From the NCBI GenBank assembly GCA_009760855.2, contig WPIO01000031.1:2212001-2232500 (forward strand): a stretch of DNA of 20,500 nt, written 5' to 3'. A model generated the notes under the pieces. That model was not told where the DNA came from. It was given only the letters and a program-made list of their open reading frames with translations, and did not search any database. How positions within the stretch are numbered: the stretch's first letter is position 1; each line of letters starts with the position of its first letter. Of this stretch, positions 1 to 9,480 are shown one piece after another. A program made the translations under genes and the position numbers. The DNA is from Cristatella mucedo. Lineage: Eukaryota; Bryozoa; Phylactolaemata; Cristatellidae.

Positions 1-29
1 CTCATCTAGTGCCGGCAGACACCGTTTGG
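1..29 (-). CDS. RNF213: Possible beginning of the next RNF213-like exon, cut by the window edge
   Basis: After an acceptor-like stretch (tattcttctgcatgttaag) the minus strand reads CC then codons for KRCLPALDE up to base 1. The phase-1 entry matches the GTATAT donor at 406. RCLPA also occurs in vertebrate RNF213 shortly after the ML-x-x-I...DV segment (recalled as MRCLPAFLPD). Only nine codons are visible, and the spacing to the preceding exon is shorter than in vertebrates, so chance is possible. Confidence 0.4.
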
Positions 30-405
30 CTTAACATGCAGAAGAATACACCGTCAATTACTTCACACAACGTACTAAATGCATTATTTTTTTCATATTT
101 TGAGTACATGATTAATTTATTGCATAAGTAAAAATACCGAAAGAAAGCCTTAAAGTGCAGATAAAGTAATAGCATGTCAGACCTCAGTGATTTGAAATAC
201 CTCTCTTAGGCGTACTGGCACAGAGTGAGTCGAACTTTTACACGTCTCTGAGTTCATATTAACCTAGTAGTACTGTAATCGGCTACATCGTTCTTCCGAA
301 GTCATAGCTAGGACGAAATTATACCTTGAACAGTGGTCCAAAATACACTAAATGCTAACTAGCATACGATTCATGTGCCTAAAGCAAACCCTAAATGAAA
401 TATAC
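30..405 (-). other. Intron
   Basis: This is the short last intron in the window, between exons ending at 406 and beginning at 29. It is AT-rich. I see no repeat, RNA gene or other coding segment in it. Confidence 0.4.
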
Positions 406-589
406 CTTCGAAACAAAAGCGATAATTAAAGTAAGCAGACCTTTCATCGGCAGGATGTGAAGAAGCACCGGCATCTTGTTTCGCACCCTTTAGTTCAGAC
501 TCCACTTTTAGTTCCGACTCCAAGGTTTTCTCCACGTCGATAGGCAAGCAAGCAATCTTCGGACACAGCATGGCTAGCATGGAGTATAC
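406..589 (-). CDS. RNF213: RNF213-like exon after the 6.4-kb intron
   Basis: The acceptor is gttgcttgcag, first exon base 589, phase 0. This matches the phase-0 donor at 7026. The peptide VYSMLAMLCPKIACLPIDVE lines up with the vertebrate segment ALTMLSFIKSNCTLRDV that directly follows the FYTAEQL helix. That implies no exon is missing across the long intron. A Lys/Glu-rich stretch (ESELKVESELKGAKQDAG) follows. Two donors are possible: GTATAT (exon end 406, phase 1) or GTCTGC (exon end 441, phase 2). I prefer 406 because it has a better donor and joins in phase to the candidate exon at 29. Confidence 0.75.
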
Positions 590-1978
590 CTGCAAGCAAC
601 GGCACAATCACCCAATATACACCGTGATATTTGTGAGAATCTACAACAAACTTTGCAAAGATAAATAATAGGTCAGCTGTCAGCTAGTCTAGACTAACGA
701 AGAGTGTTGAACCTAGGGATAACAATGTAATAACAGATTGCAAACGTTCAGCCTAGTATTAAGGTTGCCACTTCCACACGCTCTGGCGAGATTACTCATT
801 TGCGAAATGGACTCGATTTTCAAAAAGTCCATCGGAGCTACTGACACGATAGACCTACCTGGCTGTGGGGCTAGGCAGGGCTACCAAACTTTGCTATACT
901 AGATGTAAAGGAAGTAGTCTTCACTAGCAGTATTTATACGAAAACTGCATGCTCTACCCGGAATCTCCGGTTAGCCAGCCTATTGTACACAAAAGTGTCC
1001 AACTCTGCAAGAGAAAAATGCCCATCTGGTCTTGTTCATCCAATTAAGATGGCGATTGTTCGTGTGTAGCTGTCAGTTGGCATCTACATTACAAGGCCGA
1101 AAAATCAACAATTGTGTCTTACGCCTGTGTAAAAAGTCTTACAGAAACTTATATATGCTTAGTCAAAGCAGCCTGACCATCAGCATTGCCCTTGCACAAA
1201 ATCAAACTTTGGTCCACTCTGGATGCACTCTGTAGACCACCATCACTTCGGGGTTATTGATTTAATCGCACTACCTAGCTGCAAGAATGGCAAAGTATGC
1301 AGTGACAGTGTGCTTCTATGCAAATATGGCAGGAATTTGCTTTTCAATTGAGTACTCGAGACTGATATCATGACTCGCTCACTCACAAGTAGTGAGCCAT
1401 TCCCACTAGGTGAAGTCCCATGGAAATGCACAGGCAACCTTATGATTTTCATCCTCGGCATCAAATTGACCTAGCTAGTCTTTAAAGGCGATTGACCTTC
1501 CGTGTTGAAGCATTAGCATGGAGCTTCGTGACTCAAGCGAGTTAGGAAGCAATACTTCAGATCACAAGTACTTTCAAACCCACTTCTCCTCGTGACTACC
1601 CATGAATTCAAACTTAATTAAATAAGTAGAACGAAGAGTCGAAAGAGCCGTAATTTAGAACTTTGAACAATGTATATTGGTAGTACTACTCCCCTGGCCA
1701 ACGCTACCATACCAATTAATTAAAACCTTACTAGCATTTGTCTCCTATATGATTTTTGCTTAGTCTTGGACAGACAGATTCCAACTATTCTTTCTCTACA
1801 GAAATTAATGTTTCTCTTATACCCAGCATCATCAAAGTAAAAAATTGCATTCAAGTTCCTTAAACAGCATTGTGATACAATAAATGAATAATTAGCATCA
1901 GGCATAAAATTTTATAAACCATTAGATCTGTAAATCATTTATTCGTTTATCAAGATATCATGTGATAATAGCTTGTAT

Positions 1979-2012
1979 AAGATAGTTTTTAAGATAGTTT
2001 TTTAAGATAGTT
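1979..2012. repeat. Short tandem repeat, aagatagttttt x about 3
   Basis: Three adjacent units of aagatagttttt (12, 13 and a partial 9 nt) are visible. This is a small replication-slippage repeat within the large intron with no evident function. Confidence 0.85.
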
Positions 2013-2468
2013 ATACCTGTTTTGGCTTATCGTATGCAAATGGCCTTCGGTTGATTCAAAGGAACTTTAAAAAACATAAGTCAACCAAAATGTTCACACC
2101 AGCCAGCCACTTGAAAATTGCAATTACCCAGCTATTTCCCAAATAATTTGCCTAATGCCGTGGTTTTATTCTCCATGACGAGTAGCTCTCCACAACTCAC
2201 AAAATTGTACAGAGCCGTGCCTGTACATTCTCGTGCGAAGAGCCTCTAAAAGACCTGGCCGAGCCTGACCGATTGCTCGGCACTTACAAAAAGTGAACCA
2301 CGAGTATGAGCAAGCACAATGGCTTGAAAATGCATGGGTTAACTCCAAACACAGATTACATACTAGTCAAACAAGCCCGAACATTCACACAGCCTATTCT
2401 GGAAATTGCAGGCAGATCACAATTCGAAAGTTAGGAAAAACGGGCTAGGCCAGGCGGGCCTTTGGGGA

Positions 2469-2540
2469 CATTTATTATTAATAATAACAATAATAATAAT
2501 AATACACTTGATAAAGCACCCTCAGAAGGTTCATTCTCGT
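2469..2540 (-). mobile_element. LINE 3' terminal fragment with (ATT)n tail
   Basis: Read on the minus strand this has GAGGGTGCTTTATCAAGTG followed by an imperfect (ATT)n tail. It matches the end at 10885-10945 almost base for base over that core. A conserved 3' end followed by a microsatellite tail is typical of CR1/L2-clade LINEs and their passengers. Nothing coding is attached; the copy is 5'-truncated to a stub. Confidence 0.7.
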
Positions 2541-3179
2541 TTGCATGAGAATCAGACAGTCGAATGGTAAAATGTTGTCACGAATAAGGAATTAAATCGC
2601 ACCATTGTGAAGCTAATTTTAGAAATGTCAGGTGAATCCAAGCTAGTAAAAAGCTAGGTCACTGGCAGGGCCAGGCCTTTGGAAGATCATTCAGACAAGA
2701 ATGCACATGGGCAATTGCATGAAACTGTGGAGCAAAACTTAAAACACCATTGTCTATAAAACGGAACCAGGATTGTGCACAGCTGTGTAGGTAACCTCAG
2801 AATAGTGTCATTAATCAATAATTAAAACTTCACCGTTGTTCAGGTTCTCTGGACTACTCAAGCCGTGGGTTTACTACTACCTACAGACCTCCTCTAGGGC
2901 CTGCTAAAGGCACGCGATGGTATACAACTCATTCACTTAAATGAGGCAGTATAATCATCAAAAATTGCATTACTTCATTTACTTCTATCACTGAAATTAT
3001 TTAGACAACATTTTGTACAACAAGCTCTATATCGCAGTAGCCAATCATAAGTAGGTTTGCAGCAGTAGTCTCTTCAAAACAGTCACCCTAGTACATTCGA
3101 ATACATTGTCAGGCTTAACTAAGAGAAGTGGAAACAATTTGTAAAGTAAGCCTCAGCTGATTCAAACGCCTTAACTTAA

Positions 3180-4240
3180 GTAGTGGCACAACAGAATGGT
3201 GGCATTCCCTCTGCTTGCAGTGGCCAATAAAGAATTCCCACAAGGCTTGAGTCCACAAATTGGATCGTTAAGCATAAGCAGCTTGCTGCTAGGTCTGAAG
3301 TCTCACAATGAGATATGACTTTAACCATTGCAGAGCAGCGAAGGTGATGCCCGAGCGAGATGAGGGGCACTCAAGAAGGACTTGGTGATCGATAGTATCT
3401 AAATCTGCAGAAAGATCGAGCAAAACAAGCAGAGGAACTCTACCCATGTCTGCATTCCTATATAGGTCGTTAGACAACCCGAATCAATGCTGACTCTGTG
3501 GAGTGATTAGCTGTAAAGCCATACTAGAACTTATAGCAAAGTTTGAAGTTTCAATATATGAGTTCAACTGGTCTGCCACGACTCGCTCTAGTGTCTTCGA
3601 TAGGAATGGTAGAAGGGAGACTGGGATGTAGTTGCTCAAGTTCTCTTGGTCTAGTGTCACTTTCTTGAGTAGTGGCCTGACTACAGCTTTTTTTAAAGGT
3701 GCTAGGACATGACCTGAGGCTAATGATATATTAATTATGTTAGTTATGCATGGCAGCAGCAGATCAATGCAACGTAGAGGACAGTGGGAATAGGGTCCAA
3801 AGGACCTGTTGTCTTCTTTGATTGGGATATGAAGTTCAGGATAAGATCACTAGTGCCCTTCGTGAATGTAGACATTTAGGTGCTGCAAGAAATCGAGGGA
3901 CAACATTCTAGCGGGGATGCTGCCATCGCAGGAATGGACTCCCTGATCTTGTCTATCTTCTGTACAAAGAATTGAGAGAAGCGATCAGATAGATCACGTG
4001 GATCATTAGGTAAGGAGCTAATCTGGGAGGGGTTGAGCAGATGGTTGATCGTCGACAGCAGCATTTTAGGATTGTGCATATGTAATTTAACAATGTTTTT
4101 ATAGAAGCTAGACTTGGCCTTTGCTATGATCGATTGGTACGACCTACAGTAGTCCTCTTATGCCTGTCGATGGACAGTCAGTCCTGATCTTGTGTATGCT
4201 TTTTCAAGCTTGCGCTTAGTAGACCTAGCTAGTTCAATGT
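3180..4240 (-). pseudogene. Decayed LINE (CR1/L2-like) pol, linker plus N-terminal half of reverse transcriptase
   Basis: The minus strand preserves in order, across many stops and frameshifts: RSTKRKLEKAYTRSGLTVH near 4220-4160; KSSFYKNIVKLH and NPKMLLSTINHLLNPSQI near 4110-4020; DLSDRFSQFFVQKIDKIRES near 3990-3935; then LLVLLDLSADLDTIDHQVLL (3440-3380), GITFAALQWLKSYL (3345-3300) and a remnant of the PQGSVLGP box near 3230. This is the standard layout between the endonuclease and the catalytic YADD box of non-LTR retrotransposon ORF2. The endonuclease and everything from YADD onward are absent. Stops throughout show it is long dead. It lies in sense with the host gene, within the 590-7025 intron. 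Confidence 0.85.
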
Positions 4241-4242
4241 CT

Positions 4243-4371
4243 GCGGTCACCCCAAACCATAAAATTATGTGCAAATTGTGGAAATGCATGTTTTCCGATG
4301 GTCTTAGGCGACCCTGTGAAATGGTCGTTCGACCCCCAAAGGGGTCGTGACCCACAGGTTGAGAACCGCTA
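4243..4371 (-). mobile_element. hAT-type DNA transposon/MITE terminus, SPIN-like
   Basis: Read on the minus strand it starts TAGCGGTTCTCAACCTGTGG, continues with a GACCCCTTTGGGGGTCGAAC palindromic subterminal segment, then CACAGGGTCGCCTAAGACCA and TCGGAAAACATGCATTTCC, and ends near ATTTTATGGTTTGGGGTGAC. This is very close to the terminal sequence I recall for hAT elements of the SPIN/Charlie kind, whose inverted repeats begin CAGNGGTTCTCAACC. Only one terminal inverted repeat is present; the other end is replaced by LINE sequence near 4240. There is no transposase, so it is a non-autonomous remnant. Confidence 0.75.
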
Positions 4372-4477
4372 CTCGAGACTATCTCGATATCGGGAGACAA
4401 CAACCCAACAACCAAAGCGTAGCTGGTTCAACAGCATCATTTCTATAGTAGCTAAAGAGCCTTAGCCTTGGTGAGTC

Positions 4478-4658
4478 GGGATGGCTAGGTAAGGTAAGGT
4501 GGCTGCCTTGCTTGACTTTGGCCCCGAGGTCGTGGGTTCGAATCCTGCGGTGGGCGATCCTTTGTTAATGCTGCTGCAAGTAATGGTTATAGCAGCAAAG
4601 GCTTTTCTTTCGCTATACAAAAAAGGTTGTTGAATAAGCTGATATTTCATTATTATTT
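4478..4658 (+). mobile_element. tRNA-derived SINE, copy 1
   Basis: The head (4478-4556) carries RNA polymerase III promoter boxes: an A-box-like TGGCTAGGTAAGG at 4482-4494 and a perfect B box GGTTCGAATCC at 4535-4545, followed by GCGGTGGGCG. A non-tRNA body follows and ends in an AT-rich cattattattt tail. It does not fold as a convincing complete tRNA and has a body and tail, so it is a SINE rather than a tRNA gene. The second copy at 13871-14060 shares both head and body. The minus-strand open frame here (GFEPTTSG) is only the antisense of the B box. Confidence 0.85.
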
Positions 4659-4819
4659 ATGAGCAGGTTCACTCCATTGGAACCATGCAACAATAAATTG
4701 CCAACGGCAAGACCCAGCCGCACGACCTCAAGTGTGAGCAGCTATACTTCAGTACTCAGACTAAGTGGCAATGAAGGGGCCAAACCATGACCACCACGCG
4801 CCTTCAGGGTCGGTCGATT

Positions 4820-4880
4820 GCATTAATAATTATACATTTGTGTAGCACTCTCAGAGAACTTAATCTCTCTAGCCATTTTA
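4820..4880 (-). mobile_element. LINE 3' terminal fragment
   Basis: The minus strand reads AGAGAGATTAAGTTCTCTGA then GAGTGCTACACAAATGTATA and a short AT-rich tail. The AGAGA...TCTCT inverted repeat and the following GAGNGTGCT segment match the module at 10885-10945. It is a degenerate isolated copy. Confidence 0.6.
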
Positions 4881-5144
4881 CATTTGCTAAGTCGATGGGA
4901 ATCAGATCCACTGGCACCAATCAGTATTCTTTACAACTAGGTAAAGGTAACACTATCTACAAACCATGGCAGCTGTGATGAAACTAGCAATAATATTACT
5001 TTTAATAATAATAACAGGTCGTTTAATGGGACCCTACTACAAATAAATCTCTACAGTCGCTTTACAGCTCCTTGCTAGAGAATCGATAAAAAAGGGTCTG
5101 ACTTGCACACAATATAAAATATGCTAATGCAAATAAATACCATG

Positions 5145-5700
5145 CAAAACCATGGCAGTTGCCACATCACACCACTTCTCCCGAAACTGCACTGACTCCC
5201 AGTCAAGCAACGCTTCGACTTCAAGGTTCTGTAACTCACTATTATGTCCCTTCATTCTTTGACCCCAACCTACCTATCAGATCTACTCCCCCACCATCTA
5301 AACGTTAACCTGTACCTCGCACGAACCTGAAATCCTTTGAAGACCCTGCCTTCAGTTCATAAGCTCCCAAAGCCTGGAGCCTACTTCAGATTTGCATCAC
5401 GACATCCCCAGACTTGACCACATTAAAAAAAATCGCATCTATTTGTCACAGCATTTAGTGGGTCCACGTGATTCGTCCTTTACCTGCTTATGCATGCTCA
5501 CACTGTGCAAGCTGCCACTAACAATATTTTCATGCTGACCCTGTGCATGTCACCCCAAACCATATTATGCCTGTTGTCGTTGAGCATGCTACCACTAATC
5601 ATTCGATCGAGCTTCCTTTGCAGAAATGTGGAGTACCTAGAAAAAGATTGAGTTCTCTAAGGGCACTATATCAAATGTATTATGACTTGCATTACCCTAG
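5145..5700 (+). pseudogene. Decayed LINE 3' part: C-terminal pol remnant plus 3' UTR
   Basis: The plus strand encodes HITPLLPKLH, a stop, then LPVKQRFDFKVL around 5165-5230. Further on, after frameshifts, come TNLKSFEDPAFSS (stop) and APKAWSLLQICITTSPDLTTLKK up to about 5440. These are the C-terminal blocks of CR1/L2-type ORF2 (HITPLLxxLHWLPV...; ...W-N-S-L-P...). A 3' UTR-like stretch then leads to the terminal module TTGAGTTCTCTAAGGGCACT at 5650-5670. The 3' UTR part is shared with 17868-18000. It is not functional. Confidence 0.8.
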
Positions 5701-7025
5701 CATGGCATAACATACATGAAGACACTCGTGGCCTCGGTTAGTAAGACCTATGGCTAGCAGTATACACTGAATAATGCAGATGCATACACACAAGGCATAT
5801 CGGAACAAAACGATTTTGTAGGCTGGCCCAAGAAATATCTGACTAGAGCACACGTGTCTTCAGCTGAGACCTAAAAGTTGCAAGACAGTCTCAGGTGGCA
5901 TCTTGCTTCCATGCCTGAATGCAACTCCAGACTTTTGGTGCATACAAACCGAAGGTTCAATCATAAAAAGATTTCAATTTAGCGCGAGGGCCTTAAAGAA
6001 GACCAAATGCTGACGAGCAAGTGGTGCGAGACCAGAACGCAACAGCATGAATTTCGGATAGGATGACTATTGCTAGTGAGTGAAGTGAACTCGCTAAGCC
6101 AAACTTGTGAAATTGAAATCGATTCGATGCTTCTTAGAGAGTCGGTGAAGCTCAGACGAAAGTGTGGTGATGTGGCAGGTATGCAGTTGACTACAGACCA
6201 TACAATTGGTAGAGTTGTGCACCAGTTTCAGACGATTATGATCGCAGGCAGTGAGTCTGAATATAAGGAAGTGCAATAATCTAGACACAATGTCACAAAC
6301 GTGTATTTGTTTAGCAGTCGTAATTTTTCTGTGCTGACCATAGAGCATTCGACAGCCCACAGTCAATGCAGAACATAGCGTGACAGTCCACAACTCACAT
6401 TTTGACCCATGGGTCATCAAAGATTCAAAATATTGCTAGTTGTAGTAAAATATATTCATGAGTAAATCACTGATCTGGATAAAAACAAAGATCCCTGAAC
6501 GATCACGAGGCACATGCTGAAGAATGGATTAATTAATAGGTCAAAAAACAAGGACATGAACCATAAAACAATTTTTGTTAGAGGATTGTGGTACCGAACC
6601 AAAACATGGATAAAATTCAAGGAAGTTATGTGACAGTCAGTTGAGAAGAAGTACCGCCAAATAGCAAAATAATTTTACCAGAGTATTGCAAAAGTGTTTC
6701 GACCTCAAACCATGAGGCACATTTCGTTGGCCAAGGAATTCACCAATATCACAGTAGATGAAACTACTCCATATATGACTGGATCACTACATAATACTGC
6801 TAATTCAGTCTTGATTTTGAGAGTCATTAGCAGGCGTGGTTTGGCCAAATGGTCAGAGTGCTCGTCACAAGGTATGCCATAAATGAGCCTAAACAAGAAT
6901 CAAACCAAAGAAGGCTAAGACAGGCAGGAATTACGATTTGGTTCGTATTCGCCAATTTCTAAAAACCCACACCATCTCCACCTATGCAAAGGCATTTCTC
7001 GCATGAAACGACACTCATATTTTAC

Positions 7026-7391
7026 CTTTGTGTCAGGGGCGTTGCTCACTGAGGCTGCACCTTGCTTAATTTTGCCAAGCTCTTTCCTTAGAGTAGCAAT
7101 CTGCTCAGTCGTAAAATAATTTAACTCCGGGAATTCTTTTCTTTTGGTCTTGATGTAATGGCACCATTCTTGATGGCACTCATTAATAGCAGTGGCTATT
7201 TTCGATGCTTCATCACAGCAGTTGACTGTTACAGATTTTGAATTGAGAATAGGTGATCCAATACTACAGACATACTTTTGGTTAGCACCAACGACAGGAC
7301 CAAGCCGGACCGTGAACTGATCAAACCAAATACTGCCAGCTTGAAGCATTTTGATGTAGGCTTCGCCAAGCATGATCATATTCCTCAGCAT
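7026..7391 (-). CDS. RNF213: RNF213-like exon, NYFTTEQIATLRKELGK block
   Basis: The exon is 122 codons, phase 0 at both ends. The acceptor has a long pyrimidine tract (ttgttttttttcag, first base 7391) and the donor is GTAAAA (last base 7026). It reads MLRNMIMLGEAYIKMLQAGS, then WFDQFTVRL, a Cys-containing central part, and CHQEWCHYIKTKRKEFPELN followed by YFTTEQIATLRKELGK. Vertebrate RNF213 has the same succession: a helix ending in LHSAGNMLF, a variable domain, a W-containing helix, then LNFYTAEQLVYLSTEL. The initial ATG is internal, not a start. Bases 6915-7025 of the same open frame are intronic. Confidence 0.92.
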
Positions 7392-8688
7392 CTGAAAAAA
7401 AACAAGGCTTATAATGTCAATTTGAAGCTGATCAACACAATCATCCTAAAGAAAAATTCTTGTTTGCACTCGTAAATAAAGTCAGAGCAAAGGAATGTAA
7501 TGTAATGTATCTCCGTCGGTAACTCCACAAAGTCATAAAGACCAGGTGGGTGTTACGCAGGAGAGTTTTGTATAGCGCACTCACAGCCTAAGCGGCTTTC
7601 GGTATGCATTCGGTAGCCAACAGACTTCGTCTCACGCAACAAAGAGAAGGTGGGAAGCATAGCAGAGTTAGGAGAGCAGTTGAGGTAGTGAGTAGCATAG
7701 AAGTAGCAGCTCAGGACCGCTGAAAAAGATGTGCCATAGTCGGCAGTCGGAGAGTAGATGTCGTTGCATAAGAATTGTGGAAGCGAGTTTCACAGTCTAG
7801 GACCTGCAGAGCTAAAGCTTCTGTCGCCAACTGTCTTTAAGCGGAGGAATGGGACAGCTAATTTATTGTCCACACAGGACCTGAGGGCACGAACAGGCTG
7901 AAACTGCTGCAGCAGTTCAGCTAGGTACGAAGGAACCAAGCCGTGGCAGGCCTTGTGGGTCAGCGTAAGAACTTTGCTCAGTATCCTTTGCTCCACCGGC
8001 AACCATCCTAGCTCTTTCAGCAAAGGTGACACGTGCTCAAACCGCTGGGGCTTGAAGACCAGTCTTGCAGCCATATTCATAGTCCGCTGTAGTGGCATAA
8101 TAGCTTTCTTTGGTAGCCCAGCCAAAAGGGAATTACAATAATCAAGCCGAGGCAGAACTAAAGAGCTAGTTAAATTTTTTACAAGCCACTGTGGGAGACA
8201 GCTTCTAATCTTGGATAGGGATCGGATGTGATGGCTAGCTGTAGAGGCAGTCTTCTGAATGAAGCTTTTGAAATTGAGGCAGCTGTCGAACACGACACCT
8301 AGATTACGAGCACGTGGTGAAGGTCGCACAATAGCATCACCTATTAGAACAGCAAAGCCTTTTAATCCAGCCACACGCTTAGGGTGTCCTATGAGCAGCA
8401 GTTCGGTTTTATCGTCATTTAATTTCAGGAAGTTTTCCGACATCCAGGATCGAATATCGGCAAGGCAAGCATTCAGTTTCTCAGTTGCTGCAGCAGATTC
8501 CGACGGTTTAAATGACAAATACAACTGAGTATCGTCATAAAACAAGAAAGGGCACTAAAGCACACAAGAAGATAAAAAGATCAACCATGAGCTTTTGTAG
8601 TGATATCACAGCATAACTCACATCTTACAAATAATACTTCCTCAATTCACTCTACAGCAATAAATAAAACAGCAGTAGGAGCACTTAC
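7392..8688 (-). other. Intron carrying a LINE insertion
   Basis: The intron lies between the exons ending at 8689 and starting at 7391. About 80% of it is the LINE 3' half at 7494-8545. The remaining flanks show no feature. Confidence 0.7.
7494..8545 (-). mobile_element. 5'-truncated LINE: C-terminal half of reverse transcriptase ORF2 and 3' end
   Basis: An uninterrupted 251-codon frame (8545-7790) starts at the catalytic box FYDDTQLYLSF (a YADD variant, YDDT here). It continues with SWMSENFLKLNDDKTELLLIG, LGVVFDSCLNF, LPRLDYCNSLLAGLP, HVSPLLKELGWLPVEQRI and GDRSFSSAGPRL. The frame then meets a TGA where family members have Trp, after which NSLPQFL continues. This is the C-terminal half of a CR1/L2-like non-LTR ORF2. 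The 3' end is marked by a short (ACATT)n tail (plus strand aatgtaatgtaatgtat, 7494-7510). The N-terminal half and endonuclease are missing, as expected for 5' truncation during target-primed reverse transcription. It is better preserved than the other LINE remnants, so probably younger. No clear target-site duplication was found. Confidence 0.88.
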
Positions 8689-8898
8689 ATGTATAAAATT
8701 CTCGACAGGGGTGCTTTCTGCATCAGCTTTTCCAGCAACCAACATCAACTTATTCTGCAAGTCACATAACTCATCATAGCTCCATCGTTTTTCGCATGCA
8801 ATGGCAGTCGCCTCATTTTGTTGAAGTTGAATTGGCTCTTCTGGCCCAGGCATTGAGTTTGCACGATCAATTCGGACTCGCATCACATCGCCAAGTGT
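8689..8898 (-). CDS. RNF213: RNF213-like exon, LQNKLMLVAGK block
   Basis: The exon is 70 codons, phase 0 to phase 0. The acceptor is ccatctttcttag (first base 8898) and the donor a perfect GTAAGT (last base 8689). It starts TLGDVMRVRID and carries WSYDELCDLQNKLMLVAGK followed by AESTPVENFIH. In vertebrate RNF213 the corresponding block is a YSLEEVKELLNKLMLMSGK-like helix followed by a short linker ending in a VE-x-F segment. The middle (PGPEEPIQLQQNEATAIACE) appears to be a variable loop. Its downstream intron carries the LINE at 7494-8545. Confidence 0.92.
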
Positions 8899-9306
8899 CT
8901 AAGAAAGATGGTCCAGCCCATTAATGACAGATATTCAGGATTCGAAAGCAGTAAAAAAAAAAGCTGTTTATACACCTGAAACAAAAACAACCTGCACCGA
9001 CAACCAACGATTGATCTTTGGAGCATATGCGAGCGCACCCCGTGACTCTAACTAAAAATGCAAGTCAAACGAAACTATGGATGCCAGGAGTAATATGGAG
9101 TATGTAGTATGTAGCATGTATGGAGTAAGTCAAAGATCTCCAGCAATTGCGTCTCCCGAATGGTGCAGTTACAAGTCTCGGCCGCATAAGCCACAAGTTA
9201 CCGTTCTGGGAAGGCAGCAAATGTAGGCTTACGTCACACTGAAGCTCACTATGCACTTCACCGAGATACCAATCTTATACTGAAAGTAAAAAAGCTTATT
9301 ACTTAC
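8899..9306 (-). other. Intron
   Basis: The intron lies between the exons ending at 9307 and starting at 8898, with canonical GTAAGT and cttag ends. Apart from short AT-rich and atgtagt-like runs near 9090-9125 I see nothing in it. Confidence 0.7.
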
Positions 9307-9480
9307 CGGTCTTTTGCCACGGTCAGAGTTATTATCTTTGTGTTTTCCAGATGACTCGAGAGCAATTTCGTAAATTCCAGAACCATTTATTCTTCTAGCC
9401 TGCTCAAGGGAGCTTTTCTCCACATCGCCATAAGCTTCTTTGGTGGCTTTAACCCAGTCGAATGCTGAATGAATATCTCT
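9307..9480 (-). CDS. RNF213: RNF213-like exon, WVKATKEAYGDVEKSSL block
   Basis: The exon is exactly 58 codons, phase 0 at both ends. The acceptor is ccactttgtag (first base 9480) and the donor GTAAGT (last base 9307). It reads RDIHSAFDWVKATKEAYGD, then VEKSSLEQARRINGSGIYEI, and a hydrophilic tail ending DRGKRP. Vertebrate RNF213 has the equivalent LRD...WLKTVKESHGSVE-SSL...INSRGIY segment directly after the VFVDLASISAGE block, which is the order seen here. The Ser/Lys/Asp-rich tail (GKHKDNNSDRGKRP) looks like a variable loop. Confidence is high for family and boundaries. Confidence 0.93.

Larger units (their letters stand above)
590..7025 (-). other. 6.4-kb intron filled with repeats
   Basis: The intron is bounded by the donor at 7025 (GTAAAA) and the acceptor at 590. 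Recognisable contents are a short tandem repeat at 1979-2012, LINE 3' ends at 2469-2540 and 4820-4880, a decayed LINE reverse transcriptase at 3180-4240, a hAT terminus at 4243-4371, a SINE at 4478-4658 and a LINE 3' part at 5145-5700. The stretches 590-1978, 2013-2468, 2541-3179 and 5700-7025 show nothing I can name. The overlapping opposite-strand open frames at 6070-6420 look like chance. Confidence 0.7.

Noticed and set aside
4478-4556. Functional tRNA gene
   Set aside because: A and B boxes are present, but the stretch does not give a convincing cloverleaf with acceptor pairing, and a second copy shares a long non-tRNA body. It is better explained as a SINE head.
6070-6420. Overlapping open frames of 69 and 108 codons on opposite strands
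   Set aside because: They have no family resemblance, no splice-site support and lie in the middle of the 6.4-kb intron. The peptide composition looks random.
8259-8528. 89-codon plus-strand frame
   Set aside because: It is the antisense shadow of the LINE reverse-transcriptase frame on the minus strand.
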